Positions 10,837-22,252 of a DNA stretch of 64,000 bases are shown here, in pieces. Position numbers and translations under genes: made by a program. The first letter of the stretch is position 1, and every line of letters begins with the position of its first letter. The notes under the pieces were generated by a model. That model had not been told where the DNA came from, made no database searches, and saw only the letters and a program-made list of their open reading frames with translations. This DNA comes from Metellina segmentata (Eukaryota; Arthropoda; Arachnida; Araneae; Tetragnathidae): assembly GCA_947359465.1 (NCBI GenBank), contig OX375881.1, positions 121,469,967 to 121,533,966 on the forward strand, written 5' to 3'.

Positions 10837-12537
10837 CTTTACGTAAAGTTTGAAAATAGGAATTTAAAGTGGACATACAAATTTTGTTTACAATTACCCC
10901 GGTTTAACCAATGTATTGAAAGAAAGTGAGATTTGTAACTGTAATCTGGTCTTTTGAGGTTAATCAATGTAACGCTGAGTGTTTTACAAATGCTTTCTTG
11001 TTGTGTCATAGGGATTAAAGCACACAAATACACAAGAAGGTTTTTTAAAATTTTGACTTTAAAAAATGCAGTTTTCTATAATAGGAATATTTGGCTGGTT
11101 CTTAAAATAATTTCAGTGTGAAAAAAATCAGATGAACCTAATCATTAAATATCTAGTTCAGGTCTATATAGCCGATATTAGCATGTTTTGGAACAGCGAT
11201 ATCTAAATTTGAATTTGTTCATAAAAATAATTCGTGCTGGAAAATATTCGTAATATTATTATTCACTCTTTGATCTCCAATTAAGTTGCTAGAGTGAATA
11301 AGTGTTTTTAACAATTGTTTCCACCAAGGATTTAAAAAAAATCAACACTTTTTTGAGGAGTTTTAACATTAAAAAAAATCAACTAGAAATTCCATTTCTT
11401 CACTTATAACTCTGACTGAGGGTCAAATTAACAACTGTATTATATTTATTGTAATGATACGAAAATTGTTGCGTTATCAATGCTTGAACAAAGCATCGTA
11501 TTGCAATAACAGTTTTCAGAAACTGAGTTTAAAGTTTTGGAAACATGAATTGGCATGTAGATACGAGTACCTAACGAAAATCCTTGTAACTAGAAAAATA
11601 TTTCGAATAGTTGCAAGAGCTAGATATCCTTTCTTGGCGTATAGAAGAAAACTCAATGGGAAAAACTAAACCATTTAAATATAAGCAAATAGGAAACAGT
11701 TCGAATACATTTTCAATTCGTACCAAAATGGTAAGAAACTTGAAAAACAATCTCGCACGCATTCGTAATACGTGACAGTGGAAGTTTATTTATTTACTCA
11801 GATATCAACTATAAGAACAAACTTTTAATGATCTTTCCGGGTTTTTTTCCAAAAAATGTCACGGATTAAGAAAACACGGAAGAAAAGAATTTCTCGGTTC
11901 TGGAATATAATTTATTTCGCGTGTTCCTCTGCTTCCTTATAGAACACAGAACACTTAAAACAATTTAAAATAGACGGGGATAATCGAAAGGTTTAGGTGA
12001 TGAATTAGAATTAAAGGGTAGATTTTAGTAATACCGCCCATAGAATTCATTGTTTTAAAGACAGTTATCTGGTTCGGTTATAAAGTACTAATATGATTTA
12101 AAATCTGATTTATAGATTAGCCATTACATTTATGTCAAAATCTGCAGAAAAAATACATCATCAAGAGCATAGATATAAAATGGATCCTGACTAAAATAAT
12201 AGTACCAACAATAATAGTTAGGCTTAAAACTGTCTAACACACCAGGTCATTATTTCCACCTGGTATCTTCTAATTCGCAAAACTTGTCGCATCTGTTCGG
12301 CGAGGTATATTGCTTTCAATTAGGTATTTAATCAACATCGAGATCGGAGCAACACAACTGCCGTTATTAATCCAGATGGGAAAGAAGCGAGGACAAATCC
12401 ATGTAATTGTGTACCAGGTCAAGAACTTACAAGGGATTTCATCAATTCTTTTATTACTGAGTGTGAAAGATTATAGAAAATTGAAAGAGTAAATACCGGG
12501 GATAAATTTATCTGAAGTATTTTAGAATTAGATAACT
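10837..12537. other. No gene recognised
   Basis: AT-rich sequence. It begins with an inverted TTGTTTACAATTACCCCGG motif (about 10884-10902) related to the motifs at 7.8-9.3 kb. The remainder shows only short unrelated frames. Confidence 0.45.
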
Positions 12538-12783
12538 GGTAATTTTTATTTAACATCGCACTAGTGCAACCCAATGGGCTATTGACGATGATCCGGAATG
12601 AATCCCCTATCCTCCGAGGACAATGCCACGTAAATTTGAACCACGGTCAGATGACGAAGCAACACCTGAGCAGGCACCCTACTCTCCAAACTTCCACACC
12701 GACCCAACATGAGGGGTTTCGACAACGACAAGCTTAAAGGTTCCCCAACCGCCTCTACACCATACGCTTACAAACATCCTATA
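12538..12783 (-). repeat. SINE-S with head i linker, head truncated
   Basis: Tail (GGTAATTTTTATTTAACATC), body and the linker typical of head i copies (ACACCATACGCTTACAAACA) are present. The tRNA-like part itself is missing. Confidence 0.75.
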
Positions 12784-13045
12784 AAACTTTGGGTTATATA
12801 TTTGGTTATTCTGCGCCAGGTATAGACGATACGACCGTACTGTACCTTGAAGCTCCATCAAACACGATTTTCTCAAAAGTATGACTTAATTAGAGGCAAT
12901 CCGTGACATGTGTATTTATTTAGCTCTATTTTAAAAGCGGATAATACAAAAATTGAAATTCCTACAAAAGTACATTGCTTACCTAATTGGTAATTACCCA
13001 CTTTACTCTTTATTCAGTACCAAATTTTACCTTATATATTCAGTG

Positions 13046-13320
13046 TCAATAATCATTATCTTTCCATTCGCAGGTAATCGGTTGGTAAGTTCGGCAGTGG
13101 TTACTAAACAGGTACCTATTCTGACATAAAATTGTGTCTACCACTGCCGCCTTTGTAATAACCCTCCCAAAATCACCCTCCAATTTAACTCTCGCTGCAC
13201 GTAGATACTTGGATTGCGAATCAAGTGTGGTTCGCACCCAGACTAGCTCGCCCGTCCACGTTTCTTTTGGGGCATAATTAACGACTAGCCTCAGAGTCCC
13301 AAACATTTCACACTCACAAC
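13046..13320 (-). pseudogene. Ty3/gypsy pol fragment (downstream of protease)
   Basis: An open frame of about 86 codons reads MFGTLRLVVNYAPKETWTGE and then KYLRAARVKLEGDFGRV. This resembles the connector found between protease and reverse transcriptase in arthropod gypsy elements, where a beta-rich segment ends near a YL-x-N motif (here RYLFSN). It sits just behind the gag remnant on the same strand with the protease missing, so it is probably an internal deletion product of the same element. The assignment rests on order and overall resemblance. Confidence 0.5.
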
Positions 13321-13381
13321 CTTATACCGATCCTACACTTGTATAAGGTACAAACTCCCCTTTTAAACCATTAACTAAAAT

Positions 13382-14518
13382 TAATTGATTTATCTCCCTT
13401 GATCTCTTTCAGTTTAGGACAGAAAGGTCTGAGATGATCAAAGCTATTGCACTCGTTACAGCGTAGTGGTCGCCCTTTGTCAAATTATTTTGCCCGATCA
13501 AAGCGATTAACTTTTTCCGGAGAAGCAGAGAGTCTTTCGACCCTTCTCCTAAAATTTCCCTTTTCTTCCGTCTTTCTACAAGGTTTGTTAAACTTAACAC
13601 CCTGGAACTCCTTCTTTCTAACTGACATAGGTTTCCGAATGTTTTGTCTGACCGTTTCGAATTGTTCTAATTTGTCTAACAACTCAAGTGGCGAAATAAT
13701 TTCTCCCCATGTGTCAATGAAATGCTCTCTCGCTTCCGGCACGGCTTTGCGTTTCATTTGGTCGGCTATTATGAGCGCTTTCAACTTTTCAAACGTGTCT
13801 ATCCCTAGACCTTCAACCCATTCTTCCATATAGTTTTCCAACTCATTGGCGAAATCTCGCCAACGACTGTTCGCTTTCCGTGTGTGCTGCAGGAATTTTA
13901 CTCTAAATGCCTCGGGGCACAGCTTGTACCTATTCAAAAGGATTTTCTTAGCATCTGCATATGTCTTAGACTCGTCTTGCGTCTCTCTGACAATAATTTG
14001 CCCGATTTCTATAGGATGCAATGCTATTAGTTGAGTTATCTGTAACTCCTCTTCGTCTATAGACGCGCCTCTAGCCTGCCTTTCAAAAGTAGTGAGATAC
14101 AGACTAATATCCGTTTTGTCTGGATTAAAATTAGGCATAAATTGTTTTTATTCCCGGAGAGGTTCTCCTCATGGTTGATTCTAGAGGGGTCGATTCGCGA
14201 GTTAGATTAGATTTTCTGCCGTAATACGCAATTTTTCTAATTCGAATTCCCTCTCTTTATCACTTTTCTCTAACTCAATTTGTTCTTTCCTTTCCTTTAA
14301 TTCCAACTGCCTTTTCCTTTCTTCTAATTCCAACTGCCTTTTCCTTTCTACCCGCACCGATTCTACCCAGAAGCATTCACCATTTCCTCATAATAATTTT
14401 GTATTGATTTAATGAGCCCGATAATTTTATCCTTGTTCAGTGATTCTATTGCTAGCACGCCAAAATTATCTGCTAACCCGAGCAACTCGGCTTTAGTTGC
14501 TCTAATTAAAAATGCCAT
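13382..14518 (-). pseudogene. Ty3/gypsy gag polyprotein remnant
   Basis: Gag builds the virus-like particle of the retrotransposon. The start is the ATG at 14516-14518 (MAFLIRATKAELLGLADNFG), which opens a SAP-like helical segment. A frameshift near 14380 leads into a coiled coil rich in Glu, Lys and Arg (RKRQLELEERKRQLELKER). After stops, a 217-codon frame (14138-13485) carries a SCAN-like capsid domain (DISLYLTTFERQA; AFRVKFLQHTRK; LEQFETVRQ). A further frameshift at about 13490 leads to a CCHC zinc knuckle, CNECNSFDHLRPFC, around 13418-13459. Four lesions make it inactive. The 5' LTR lies to its right. Confidence 0.85.
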
Positions 14519-14879
14519 AGCTTAAATTTGAGCAATACCGTACCTATACTTTCAATTAATACAATCTTCAATTTAATTTTCTAAGATAGTTCACAATAAT
14601 TCTCACAGTGGAAATTTCTAACTCACTAGCTTTACACTAAACTACTGATAAGACATGTACATTTCACACACAAAAAAAGAATTAAATCCCTAACATAATC
14701 ACTCTATTGTTTCTGAGTATCACTACGAAGCATAACAATTATAAACACAATCGAAGTAATTCTCTTAATTTTAGCACAACAGTTAAATTAAATTTAATAA
14801 AACCCAAATTGCCTTAAGTGCATTAAAAAGAGGAGTACTCACTCCTTTGAAATTTTCTTCTAAGGACATTCCTTCGGAA

Positions 14880-15607
14880 GGTTTCCCGGAGCACAAGTAA
14901 CAACAGACGTAGGTACTTGACACACCTCTTCTTTATTATAGCCCAGCCAGGTTGGCTCGATGAACAGTGTCACACGTTTTGCTTCGAATTCAGCAACACA
15001 GGTTTCAGCAGCCAGGTTGGCTCAATGCACAAGTTCCGCAGGTTTTGCTTCGAATTCAGCAACACAGGTTTCGGCAACCAGATTAGCTCGATAAAAGTTC
15101 AAATATTTTTGTGAAACGCTAATTCGAGTTCCAGGTGTTAATCCATCCAAGTAAGCTGCCACGAATTTCTGTTTTATAGTGTTGTAGCATTTGGCACTAA
15201 ATTATTTAACCAAAACTCTTAGACTAATGAGTTTTTATTTACATTTATGTACGAAGCTTAATTGATCACACTTCGGCTACAATGACGTTGGTCAAAGCAC
15301 ATTAAATCTCATCCCAGGATGGGATATCTGAGAAAGGTGTCCAATAATACGAACTCTGGTAGAAGTTCTACCGGAAATAGTTTCCCAGGATGGGAGCTAG
15401 CACAAAACGTTGGTCTTTCATCAATTTTCAAACGATTATCTTCCTTCGAGAGCTTCCAGCCTTTCCAAAAAAACCTCTCATCGATGCCAGATCAGAACAG
15501 AGTCGCCATACTTTACACGTCTCCCCGACGCTGCGTCTAGAATCGATGACACCTGTCTATGGTCATGAGACGTCTTTCCTATTTTCGCTGAAGGGTCCCA
15601 CTTTACA
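14880..15607 (-). mobile_element. Candidate 5' LTR of the gypsy remnant
   Basis: On the minus strand this starts TGTAAAGTGGGACCC at 15607, contains a polyadenylation-type signal (AATAAAG near 14937) towards its downstream end, and lies directly upstream of gag. It holds a 65-bp tandem repeat near its 3' side. The exact 3' end and primer binding site could not be fixed, and no 3' LTR was found, so the limits are estimates. Confidence 0.45.
14945..15090. repeat. 65-bp tandem repeat, 2.2 copies
   Basis: GCCAGGTTGGCTC recurs at about 14945 and 15010 and a decayed third start (ACCAGATTAGCTC) follows near 15076. Each full unit also contains TTTTGCTTCGAATTCAGC. It lies inside the putative LTR. Confidence 0.85.
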
Positions 15608-16898
15608 CTATGTTATCCCATAGCGGTAATGAGAGAAATCTATTTTTAGATGTATTGTATGAAAAATGTTTCTTCATTTAGCCTCGTAATAGGGTTCTTT
15701 TTTCGTCCACACTCAACGTGGCAGGATGTTTGTCACCTTGTTCAGTATTAGACAGAAGTCACAACGTAAAGAAAAAGCCCTTTAAATTGACGTGATCCAT
15801 ACTGTAATATTTTCCAAATGTCGTTACGATAGTTTACCCATGAGGTACAGAATTACAATTACATTTCACACAGTTCATAGGCATTTAAATATTTTGGTTT
15901 ACGACAAATGCATCCATTGCTCGTGACAGTTGCATTAGAATTATTACTATAGACATTGTAGTGTTCACATCACCTTATCAAGCCTATGTTCGAAATCACT
16001 AAACTCATTGTATTCAATAAAATTGCCAATATTTTGTAATGTGTTTTCTCTTTCTTTTGAATATATTTTTTTCATGTTGATTTTCAACTATGTGTGAGCG
16101 AGAGTTTCAATTTTGTGATATTTGGTCAAGTTTATATTTGCACTGGATTACATGGGCTCAATTTATGGAATGTTGTGACATCGCGGTTTGATGAACTAAT
16201 GTAGTTTTGGTTCTGTGCTTATCGATTGCGTAACCTTCTGTCGAAAGTTGCAACTACTTCGAATGCTAATAAAAATGAAAGCAATAGCTTTTGAAGATTA
16301 CCTAGTGTCCGTTCAACGGTTGGTGCTATATACTTCAATTGTGAACGTAATAAATGTTTTGTGTTTTAATTCCAGTGCAGATTTTACATGCACAATTTAA
16401 AAATACAGTCCTTTTTCGACCTTTAAACATTTGGGTCATTGAACTGAATAGAAGGTGGAAACGGGAGTTTTTCGTTATTACTGGAGATGTGTCGTATGGA
16501 TTCGTTATTTATGTTGCAGTGGTTTTGCTATGTAGGTTTTAAAAGAGGTAATTTTAAGATCGTGTCTTATTTTTTCGGTATTTCGTTGAAGCCATCTGTC
16601 TTTGGAGATGGTTCTAAGTTTGGTAAATTGAAGGATTTCAATGGTGTTCATGTTATTTCTATTTGTAGATCCCCAAATTTGACTTTCGTAGGCGATGAAT
16701 TTCTTCGCTCGGAGTTGTGGTGGGATGTGTGAACTTTAGGGACTTGAAAACCTTTTCATTATTAATCGGTTATTTACTAAATAGCGCAGAATTTTCTTGC
16801 ATTACGGATTAAATTGGATAATTAAGGTTACCATATTGTATGAAAAATGAACAAGCAAAAAATTGGTTTATTCACGAAGTTTTGCGGAAATAGTATCT
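15608..16898. other. No gene recognised
   Basis: AT-rich sequence. Overlapping short frames on the plus strand between 16215 and 16732 show no domain and no similarity I recognise. Confidence 0.45.
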
Positions 16899-16911
16899 GC
16901 GATTGAAATGG

Positions 16912-17095
16912 TAATGGTAATTTTAGTTAACGTCGTACTAGAGCAACACAACGGGCTATTGACGACGGTCCGGAATCAGTCCCTTAAGGGAAAGATTCGA
17001 GGACAACACCTCGTAATTTTGAACCACGGTCAGATGACGAAGCAACACCTGAGCTGGTACCCCACTCTCCAAACTTCCACGCCAACCCAACGTGA
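16912..17095 (-). repeat. SINE-S, truncated at its 5' (head) end, with 13-bp target duplication
   Basis: The copy is flanked by perfect 13-bp direct repeats GCGATTGAAATGG at 16899-16911 and 17096-17108. It includes the GGTAAT-repeat tail and the body but stops before the head, the 5' truncation expected of target-primed reverse transcription. Its body is almost identical to the copy at 27573-27907, so the insertion is recent. Confidence 0.92.
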
Positions 17096-17108
17096 GCGAT
17101 TGAAATGG

Positions 17109-17597
17109 AGCAGTATAAAGATTTTTTTTTATTTCGCAAACATTTCAAAATTCGAAGTATTTTTAAGTTGTTATTAAATTATATCGATCATGCCTATGTC
17201 GATATAATTTCTACGATGACTACTATTCGATCATAAAACCATAGGTGTATTTTAAAAAGTGATCAGTAGGAGCTAAATTCATCCTTCAATACAAATTATT
17301 CAACAAAAAAATTACTTAGTCATACCAAAAGCCCAATTATAACCCCAAAATAGTATTTCTTAAAGTAATACCAATTATTAAATTAGACATGACTAATATC
17401 TCAGCTGCGTTCGTTTGTGCTACCGGTTTTCACTAGAAACTTCGAACCGAGTCCACGTGAAGGCATTTCGAACTATTGATGACGTCAGAGTAGAGACGTC
17501 ATAGACGACAGTTTGAAAACAATTAATTAGCCGGCTAAAAATATCCCCGTGTATTCTACTCCAGTAAAGGTTGATAACGTGCAACCCAGATCGCGCA
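17109..17597. other. No recognisable feature
   Basis: AT-rich spacer; a GACGTCAGAGTAGAGACGTC imperfect palindrome near 17480-17499 has no evident context. Confidence 0.35.
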
Positions 17598-17646
17598 TGT
17601 AGTTATGTAGCTCCAGTGCGACGTTTATTAAAAAATACCTACCTAC
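17598..17646 (+). repeat. SINE-S tail fragment
   Basis: GTAGCTCCAGTGCGACG followed by TTTATTAAAAAATACCTACC is the 3' end of the SINE alone. Confidence 0.55.
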
Positions 17647-18105
17647 CAATTCCATTATCCAAAAAATGACGCAGAAATGAAATACCCATCATGAATCACT
17701 CCACTCTACCATATTCCTATTTAGCCAATCCAAACACGAATCATCTGCCCACTTCACTTCAACACTTTCGATGCGTTCGGTCAATTCCAACAGTAAAATT
17801 TTTTACGGTATTTCATTGATAGTCCAATCGGGTTCCATTTTAACTTCGTCTTTTCTTTCCCCAGACTCCCTGGTCGCGCAATCTCACGTTTGACTCGAGA
17901 GTGCACGTGATTTAACGCTGAGATTTCATTCCAGGCGGATGGATACGGAGATACAGTTTAAAAAGCTCGACTAGACAAAGAGAGTAGATTAAACTATTCG
18001 TGCTGAATGGAATTACGGAAAAGTAAATATTGGGCTTGGGGCGGTGATTTAGTCATTCGCACCTTTTACAGAGAAGAGACGTGATTGAAAATGGAAGTTT
18101 TATTT
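17647..18105. other. No recognisable feature
   Basis: No repeat or gene recognised between two SINE-S pieces. Confidence 0.35.
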
Positions 18106-18262
18106 TGTAGGTAGGTATTTCATTGAAACATCACTGGCTATTGGCGATGGTCAGGGATCTCCCCCTGAAGTGAAAATTGCGAGGACAAGACCTAATAATT
18201 TTAAACCACGGTCAGATGACGAGTTCACACCTAAGTTGGCACCCCACTCTCTAAGGTTTCAC
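18106..18262 (-). repeat. SINE-S body with GTAGGTAGG tail
   Basis: TTGTAGGTAGGTATTTCATT leads into GGCTATTGGCGATGGTC and CACGGTCAGATGACGAG. The head is missing. Confidence 0.7.
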
Positions 18263-18544
18263 GTTTTACATTAACAATGTCGTGGTTCTACAATACAGTT
18301 TCCATGCATTCGTACATTTACTTTGAGTCTGAGCATAGAAATCTACGTAAAATTGGTGAATAAACACTACATGACAAATTAAAACAGTTCTAAATGCACT
18401 TTTTTTATTTTTACTACAACTGAGGCTTAATGAGTAAAAGAAAATGAATCGAAACGCATTTTGACTTGCTAGAGCTGGAGTCTAAAGAATAAAACATAAT
18501 TAATTCAAACGTAAACTGACCTTAATTCTCTGAAACACCAAGAG

Positions 18545-18880
18545 GGGCCAACCAAGGGTTGCGAGTTCGATACCAACAAGACTGTAGATACAAAAGGGGT
18601 GCACGTTAAATCTGACGTGGCCTCAAATGTCCTCACGTTGTCGTGGTGTGGTTGTTGGGAGTATGGGGTGAAAGTAAGTGTTACCTCATCAACTGACCAC
18701 GGTTAAAAATAACGCAGTGTTGATCTCGAATCTTTCTACTCTGGTGTAGCCCGTTGTGTTGCTCTAGTACGAAGGTAATTAAAAAGTTACCAAATTATCT
18801 ACAGGGGGGGGGGTGATACTGGAACTTTGCCAGTAGCCCGTTGTGTACCTTCAGCATGACACTAATTTAAACACCCACGT
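18545..18880 (+). repeat. SINE-S, head ii, plus an extra tail piece
   Basis: The main copy (18545-18797) has head ii (AAGGGTTGCGAGTTCGATAC), body and tail (TTAAAAAGTTACC). A second tail fragment (18828-18880) with AGTAGCCCGTTGTGTACC follows a G-run. Close to the next copy, which faces it. Confidence 0.7.
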
Positions 18881-18922
18881 TTCTTTCTTACCACACATGT
18901 AAGGACCCATCAGGCTTAGAAG

Positions 18923-19227
18923 TGGATGGGTATTTCAAATAACGTCGCACTGGAGCAACGCAACGAGCTATTGAAGACGGTACGGGATCAGTCCCGATGG
19001 GAAAGTACCGAGTACAACACCAATAAATGTTGAACCAAGGGGTCAACACCTCAGAAATCACACCACACACCCTACTTCCCCACCACGCCAAAGTGAGGAC
19101 ATTTGAGGCCACAACAGATTGAACGTGCATCAGCTTTCTTTGTACACGACGGTCGTAGAATGGATTCAAACTCGTATCCCTCCGGTTTCTAATCCGTTAC
19201 TCATCCACCCGGGCTACCGCGGCCGTA
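18923..19227 (-). repeat. SINE-S, near full length, head ii
   Basis: The full order of tail, body, linker and head ii can be read in reverse. Head motifs include ATGGATTCAAACTCG (B box) and CCACCCGGGCTACCGCGG at the 5' end. This is the best head ii copy for comparison with head i at 27573-27907. Confidence 0.8.
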
Positions 19228-19234
19228 ATCGGAC

Positions 19235-19810
19235 AAAATAAATGGACAGAACGAATGGCGAACAATTCCTTTTGTTTCACGAAAGCCAAAAGAAAGTTGG
19301 TGAACGGTGCTGTACCTTACTGACTAAATGTGCCTCCTTGGATCTCCCAAAAGGATCCAATTTCCGCATTTCGGGTTAAAAAGGCGATGGGTTCAATGAC
19401 ATCCTAATCCCAATTTGAAAAAATCCACATCGCAGGAAAGCCAAATTACGTATGAAATTTCCCCTAAAGCCAACCGGATTGTGAAGGAAAGATGGCTGCA
19501 TCCATTTCCTGATCATTCTTTGATGGAGGCTGAAAGAGCGGTATGCAGGGAGCATTAGTCTCTGGGGCGGCATCGATTGGACATCGGACAAATAAACTTC
19601 GGCCGGGAAAGTGATTTTCTCATTACGCGATTTATCCGCCGCCGTCCATCAAACAGTGGGGTGGCCATTGATTGCCCATTCTCATCTCTCTGCTGTTTGG
19701 TGTGTCTCAATCGAAAGATAAAAAAAGATTCCAAAAAAGGGGCTTCTAGCGGTATTTGCTTGAATGTCGTTGACAATCCTTCACATCTACGTCAAGAAGT
19801 TTGATGCCCA
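19235..19810. other. GC-richer unique block, candidate conserved non-coding DNA
   Basis: About 570 bp that is visibly less AT-rich than its surroundings and has no detectable transposon, SINE or simple repeat. Short open frames on both strands (about 71-75 codons) lack any recognisable domain, and neither strand looks like an exon with splice signals. The segment around 19560-19690 is densest in non-repetitive GC sequence. Its nature is unknown. Confidence 0.35.
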
Positions 19811-19821
19811 TTATGATATAT

Positions 19822-21112
19822 ATATCAAAATAATAGAAACACACTGAATTTATAAGGAATCCTTTACTAATATAGCGTAGGACCGCCTTTGGCATGTAAT
19901 ATAGCTTGGATTCGCCTGGGAATATCGAATCATACAAGTGCTGAATAGTGTTTAGAGGAATATTGTACCATTCTTCAAGGAGATATTGTAAAAGTTCCGG
20001 GAGTGATGCCGGTGGAGGATATCGATTCCCGATTGAGCGTTCTAAAATAGACCATAACGGTTCGATTATATTGAGTTCGGGGGACTGTTTTGTCCAAGGT
20101 AGATGTTTCACTTCATCCTCGTGTTCATCAAACCATGATTGGACCAGTCCCGCTGCATGAATAGGAGCATTATCATCCTGGAAAATTCTATCTCCTGCAG
20201 GAAACAAAGTTTGCATCATAGGATGGACCTGGTCAGCTAAAACTTCTCCATACTTCTCCCCAGTGATCCTTCCTTTCAGGGTTACGATTGGGCCAGCAGA
20301 AAACCACGACATGGCTGCCCCTACCATGACAGATCCACCTCCATTCTTGACAGTTGGAAGGAGACAATCACGATCATACGTTTGTGCAGGTGTCCTCCAA
20401 ACGTGCACCCGTCCTGTTGTGAGGAAAAATGTGAAAGATGATTCGTCTGACCATATAACTGTCTACCACGTGTCAATCGATCATGATTTGTGGTTGTGGC
20501 AGCTCTGTAGACGTCGTTTGGCATTAACATATGTGACAAGTGGCTTTAGAATTGCTACTCTGCCGTAAATGTTCTGTTCATGAAGGTGCCCACTAACTGT
20601 AGTTATTGACACTGGAGAATACAGATGCTGATACAGCCCTGCGGTCACTTTGGCTGCAGTTGTTTTCTATTTAGACATTACAATCCGCTTCAATACGCGT
20701 CGGTCTCTTTTACTCAGCATCTCCTTCCGTCCACTATTTTGCTTTGACGAGCTTGTCTTGCCACGGTGTGTGTACGCTATCATGACTTTAGACACCGTAC
20801 CCCTAGAAACGTCTAAAAGCTGGGATGTTTTGGTCACAGTTGCTCCAACTAGTCGGACTTTTACAATTTGGCCTCTTTGAAAGTCTGTGAGATCTGACAT
20901 TTTACGCTTTTGACAAAAATCCACTATAGATACAACTTCACTAAAGCTACCTCATACCTACCTCAACTTCACTAAAGCTACCATGATATATAATACTTTT
21001 TATGTTAAAAAAACTGGTAACTAGGATTATATTTTAATGCTTACGGAGCGCATCCTAAAATGTCACTTTTATTCATAAGTGTTTCCATTATTTTGATGAC
21101 CTAGGATTATTT

Positions 21113-21125
<13 letters not shown>
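19822..21125 (-). mobile_element. Tc1/mariner transposon (DD36E), decayed
   Basis: Left end ATCAAAATAATAGAAACAC (19824-19842) pairs with GTGTTTCCATTATTTTGAT (21079-21097). On the right the terminal ATTATTTTGAT motif occurs a second time further out (21107-21117), so that end is partly duplicated. Both sides run into TA repeats. Confidence 0.82.
19830..20900 (-). pseudogene. Tc1-like transposase, DD36E, multiple frameshifts
   Basis: The start is the ATG at 20898-20900 (MSDLTDFQRGQIVKVRLVGA), with a helix-turn-helix at TKTSQLLDVSRGTVSKV. The central part is broken: a stop and frame changes lie between 20667 and 20460. The DDE core is then readable: D in IWSDESSF (about 20430), D in FQDDNAPIHAAG and E in LNIIEPLW. 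The last two are 36 residues apart instead of the 34 typical of Tc1. The C-terminal frame reads through its expected end into the terminal repeat. The family is widespread in animals; this copy cannot make protein. Confidence 0.88.

Positions 21126-21157
<32 letters not shown>
21119..21157. repeat. (TA)n microsatellite between two transposons
   Basis: An uninterrupted TA run bridges the end of the DD36E element and the start of the next inverted-repeat element. Confidence 0.9.
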
Positions 21158-21160
<3 letters not shown>

Positions 21161-21990
21161 GGTGGTCATAAAAGAACTTGGCCGACATATGGACCTCTAG
21201 TGGCCGTTCCGTTCAACCGATCGAGATGAGATTTCAGATATAGTTATTCAGAGGTATGAGCTCGGGATTCTGCGAACGACAATAAAGTGGCACTCACAGT
21301 TACGGTTATAGGTAGAGAAACTCGAAATTTTCAAATGGACACACCCACTTTTTTCTGTCTCAAAATGCTCAGCGCATGCGAAAACCCTAAATAGCGTTGG
21401 AACGGTACGTGTATCTCAAAAAATGGAAGCGTTATGCACTCACAAAAAACAGCTCTGCGAACGTGCAACAAAACCACGATCGGGGCACACTAAAGAAATT
21501 TGCATATGTTGGAGGCAAGACACCAACCACAGAACGCCTTTCGCCAAATATTCAGCCAGATCTTCAGTCGGGAGCTCGTACATGCCAACGAAATGTCTGT
21601 CAGCGAAAGTTAATGGAAAATTGGTAAAATTCTATTATTAAAATGGGATGAATGCCGTGGAAGGGACCTTGCATGTTTACCGTCGAAACCATCGCCACAT
21701 ACGAGGCCCATGTATCTGGCGAAAAGCGTTCTGTGGTTGGTGTCTTGCCTCTGTTATATGCAAATTTTCTCCGTGCGCCCAGAACGTGGTTTTGTTGGCC
21801 GTTCGCAGAACTGTTTTTTGTGCGTGCATAACGCGTCCGTGTTTTGTGATACACGTACCGTTTCAACGCTCTTTAGGGTTTTCGCATACGCTGAGCATTT
21901 TGAGACTGGAAAAAGTGGGCGTTGCCATTCGAAAATTTCGAGTTTCCCTACCTGTGCGTCGATGTTTTTGTTATAGAGTGTATTTGAAGA
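21158..21990. mobile_element. Inverted-repeat element without a gene
   Basis: The left end reads CAGGGTGGTCATAAAAG right after TA repeats. Two arms of about 240 bp (21311-21550 and 21712-21952) are inverted copies of each other with a spacer of about 160 bp. Shared arm motifs include GAAACTCGAAATTTTC and CAAGACACCAACCACAGAAC. The outer left 150 bp has no partner on the right, so the right end is probably truncated. Open frames in the arms mirror each other and encode nothing recognisable. Confidence 0.75.
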
Positions 21991-22252
21991 AATTTTCAAA
22001 TTCATTAGAAACAATTGATATTTACTTATTTTTACATGAACAATGAATCGATGTCATTTCTTCTAAATCGCTTTTGAATAATAAATATTCCACAGGATTT
22101 ACAGATTTATACAGCCATTTATTGGTGTCAATCGAAAGCCTGGACGTCTACACATATATACCCGAGTTCTCAACTACCAATTTTTTCAGAAAGATTATTT
22201 TTAAGGCGAAAGAGGTCCACGGATGTGGACCCAGGGAGTGAAGATATATATA

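Noticed and set aside
13447..13833. 128-codon plus-strand frame
   Set aside because: It is the shadow of the gypsy gag frame on the other strand and has no domain.
14917..15114. Small protein with repeated CFEFSNTGF
   Set aside because: The repeat reflects the 65-bp DNA tandem repeat in the putative LTR; there is no other sign of a gene.
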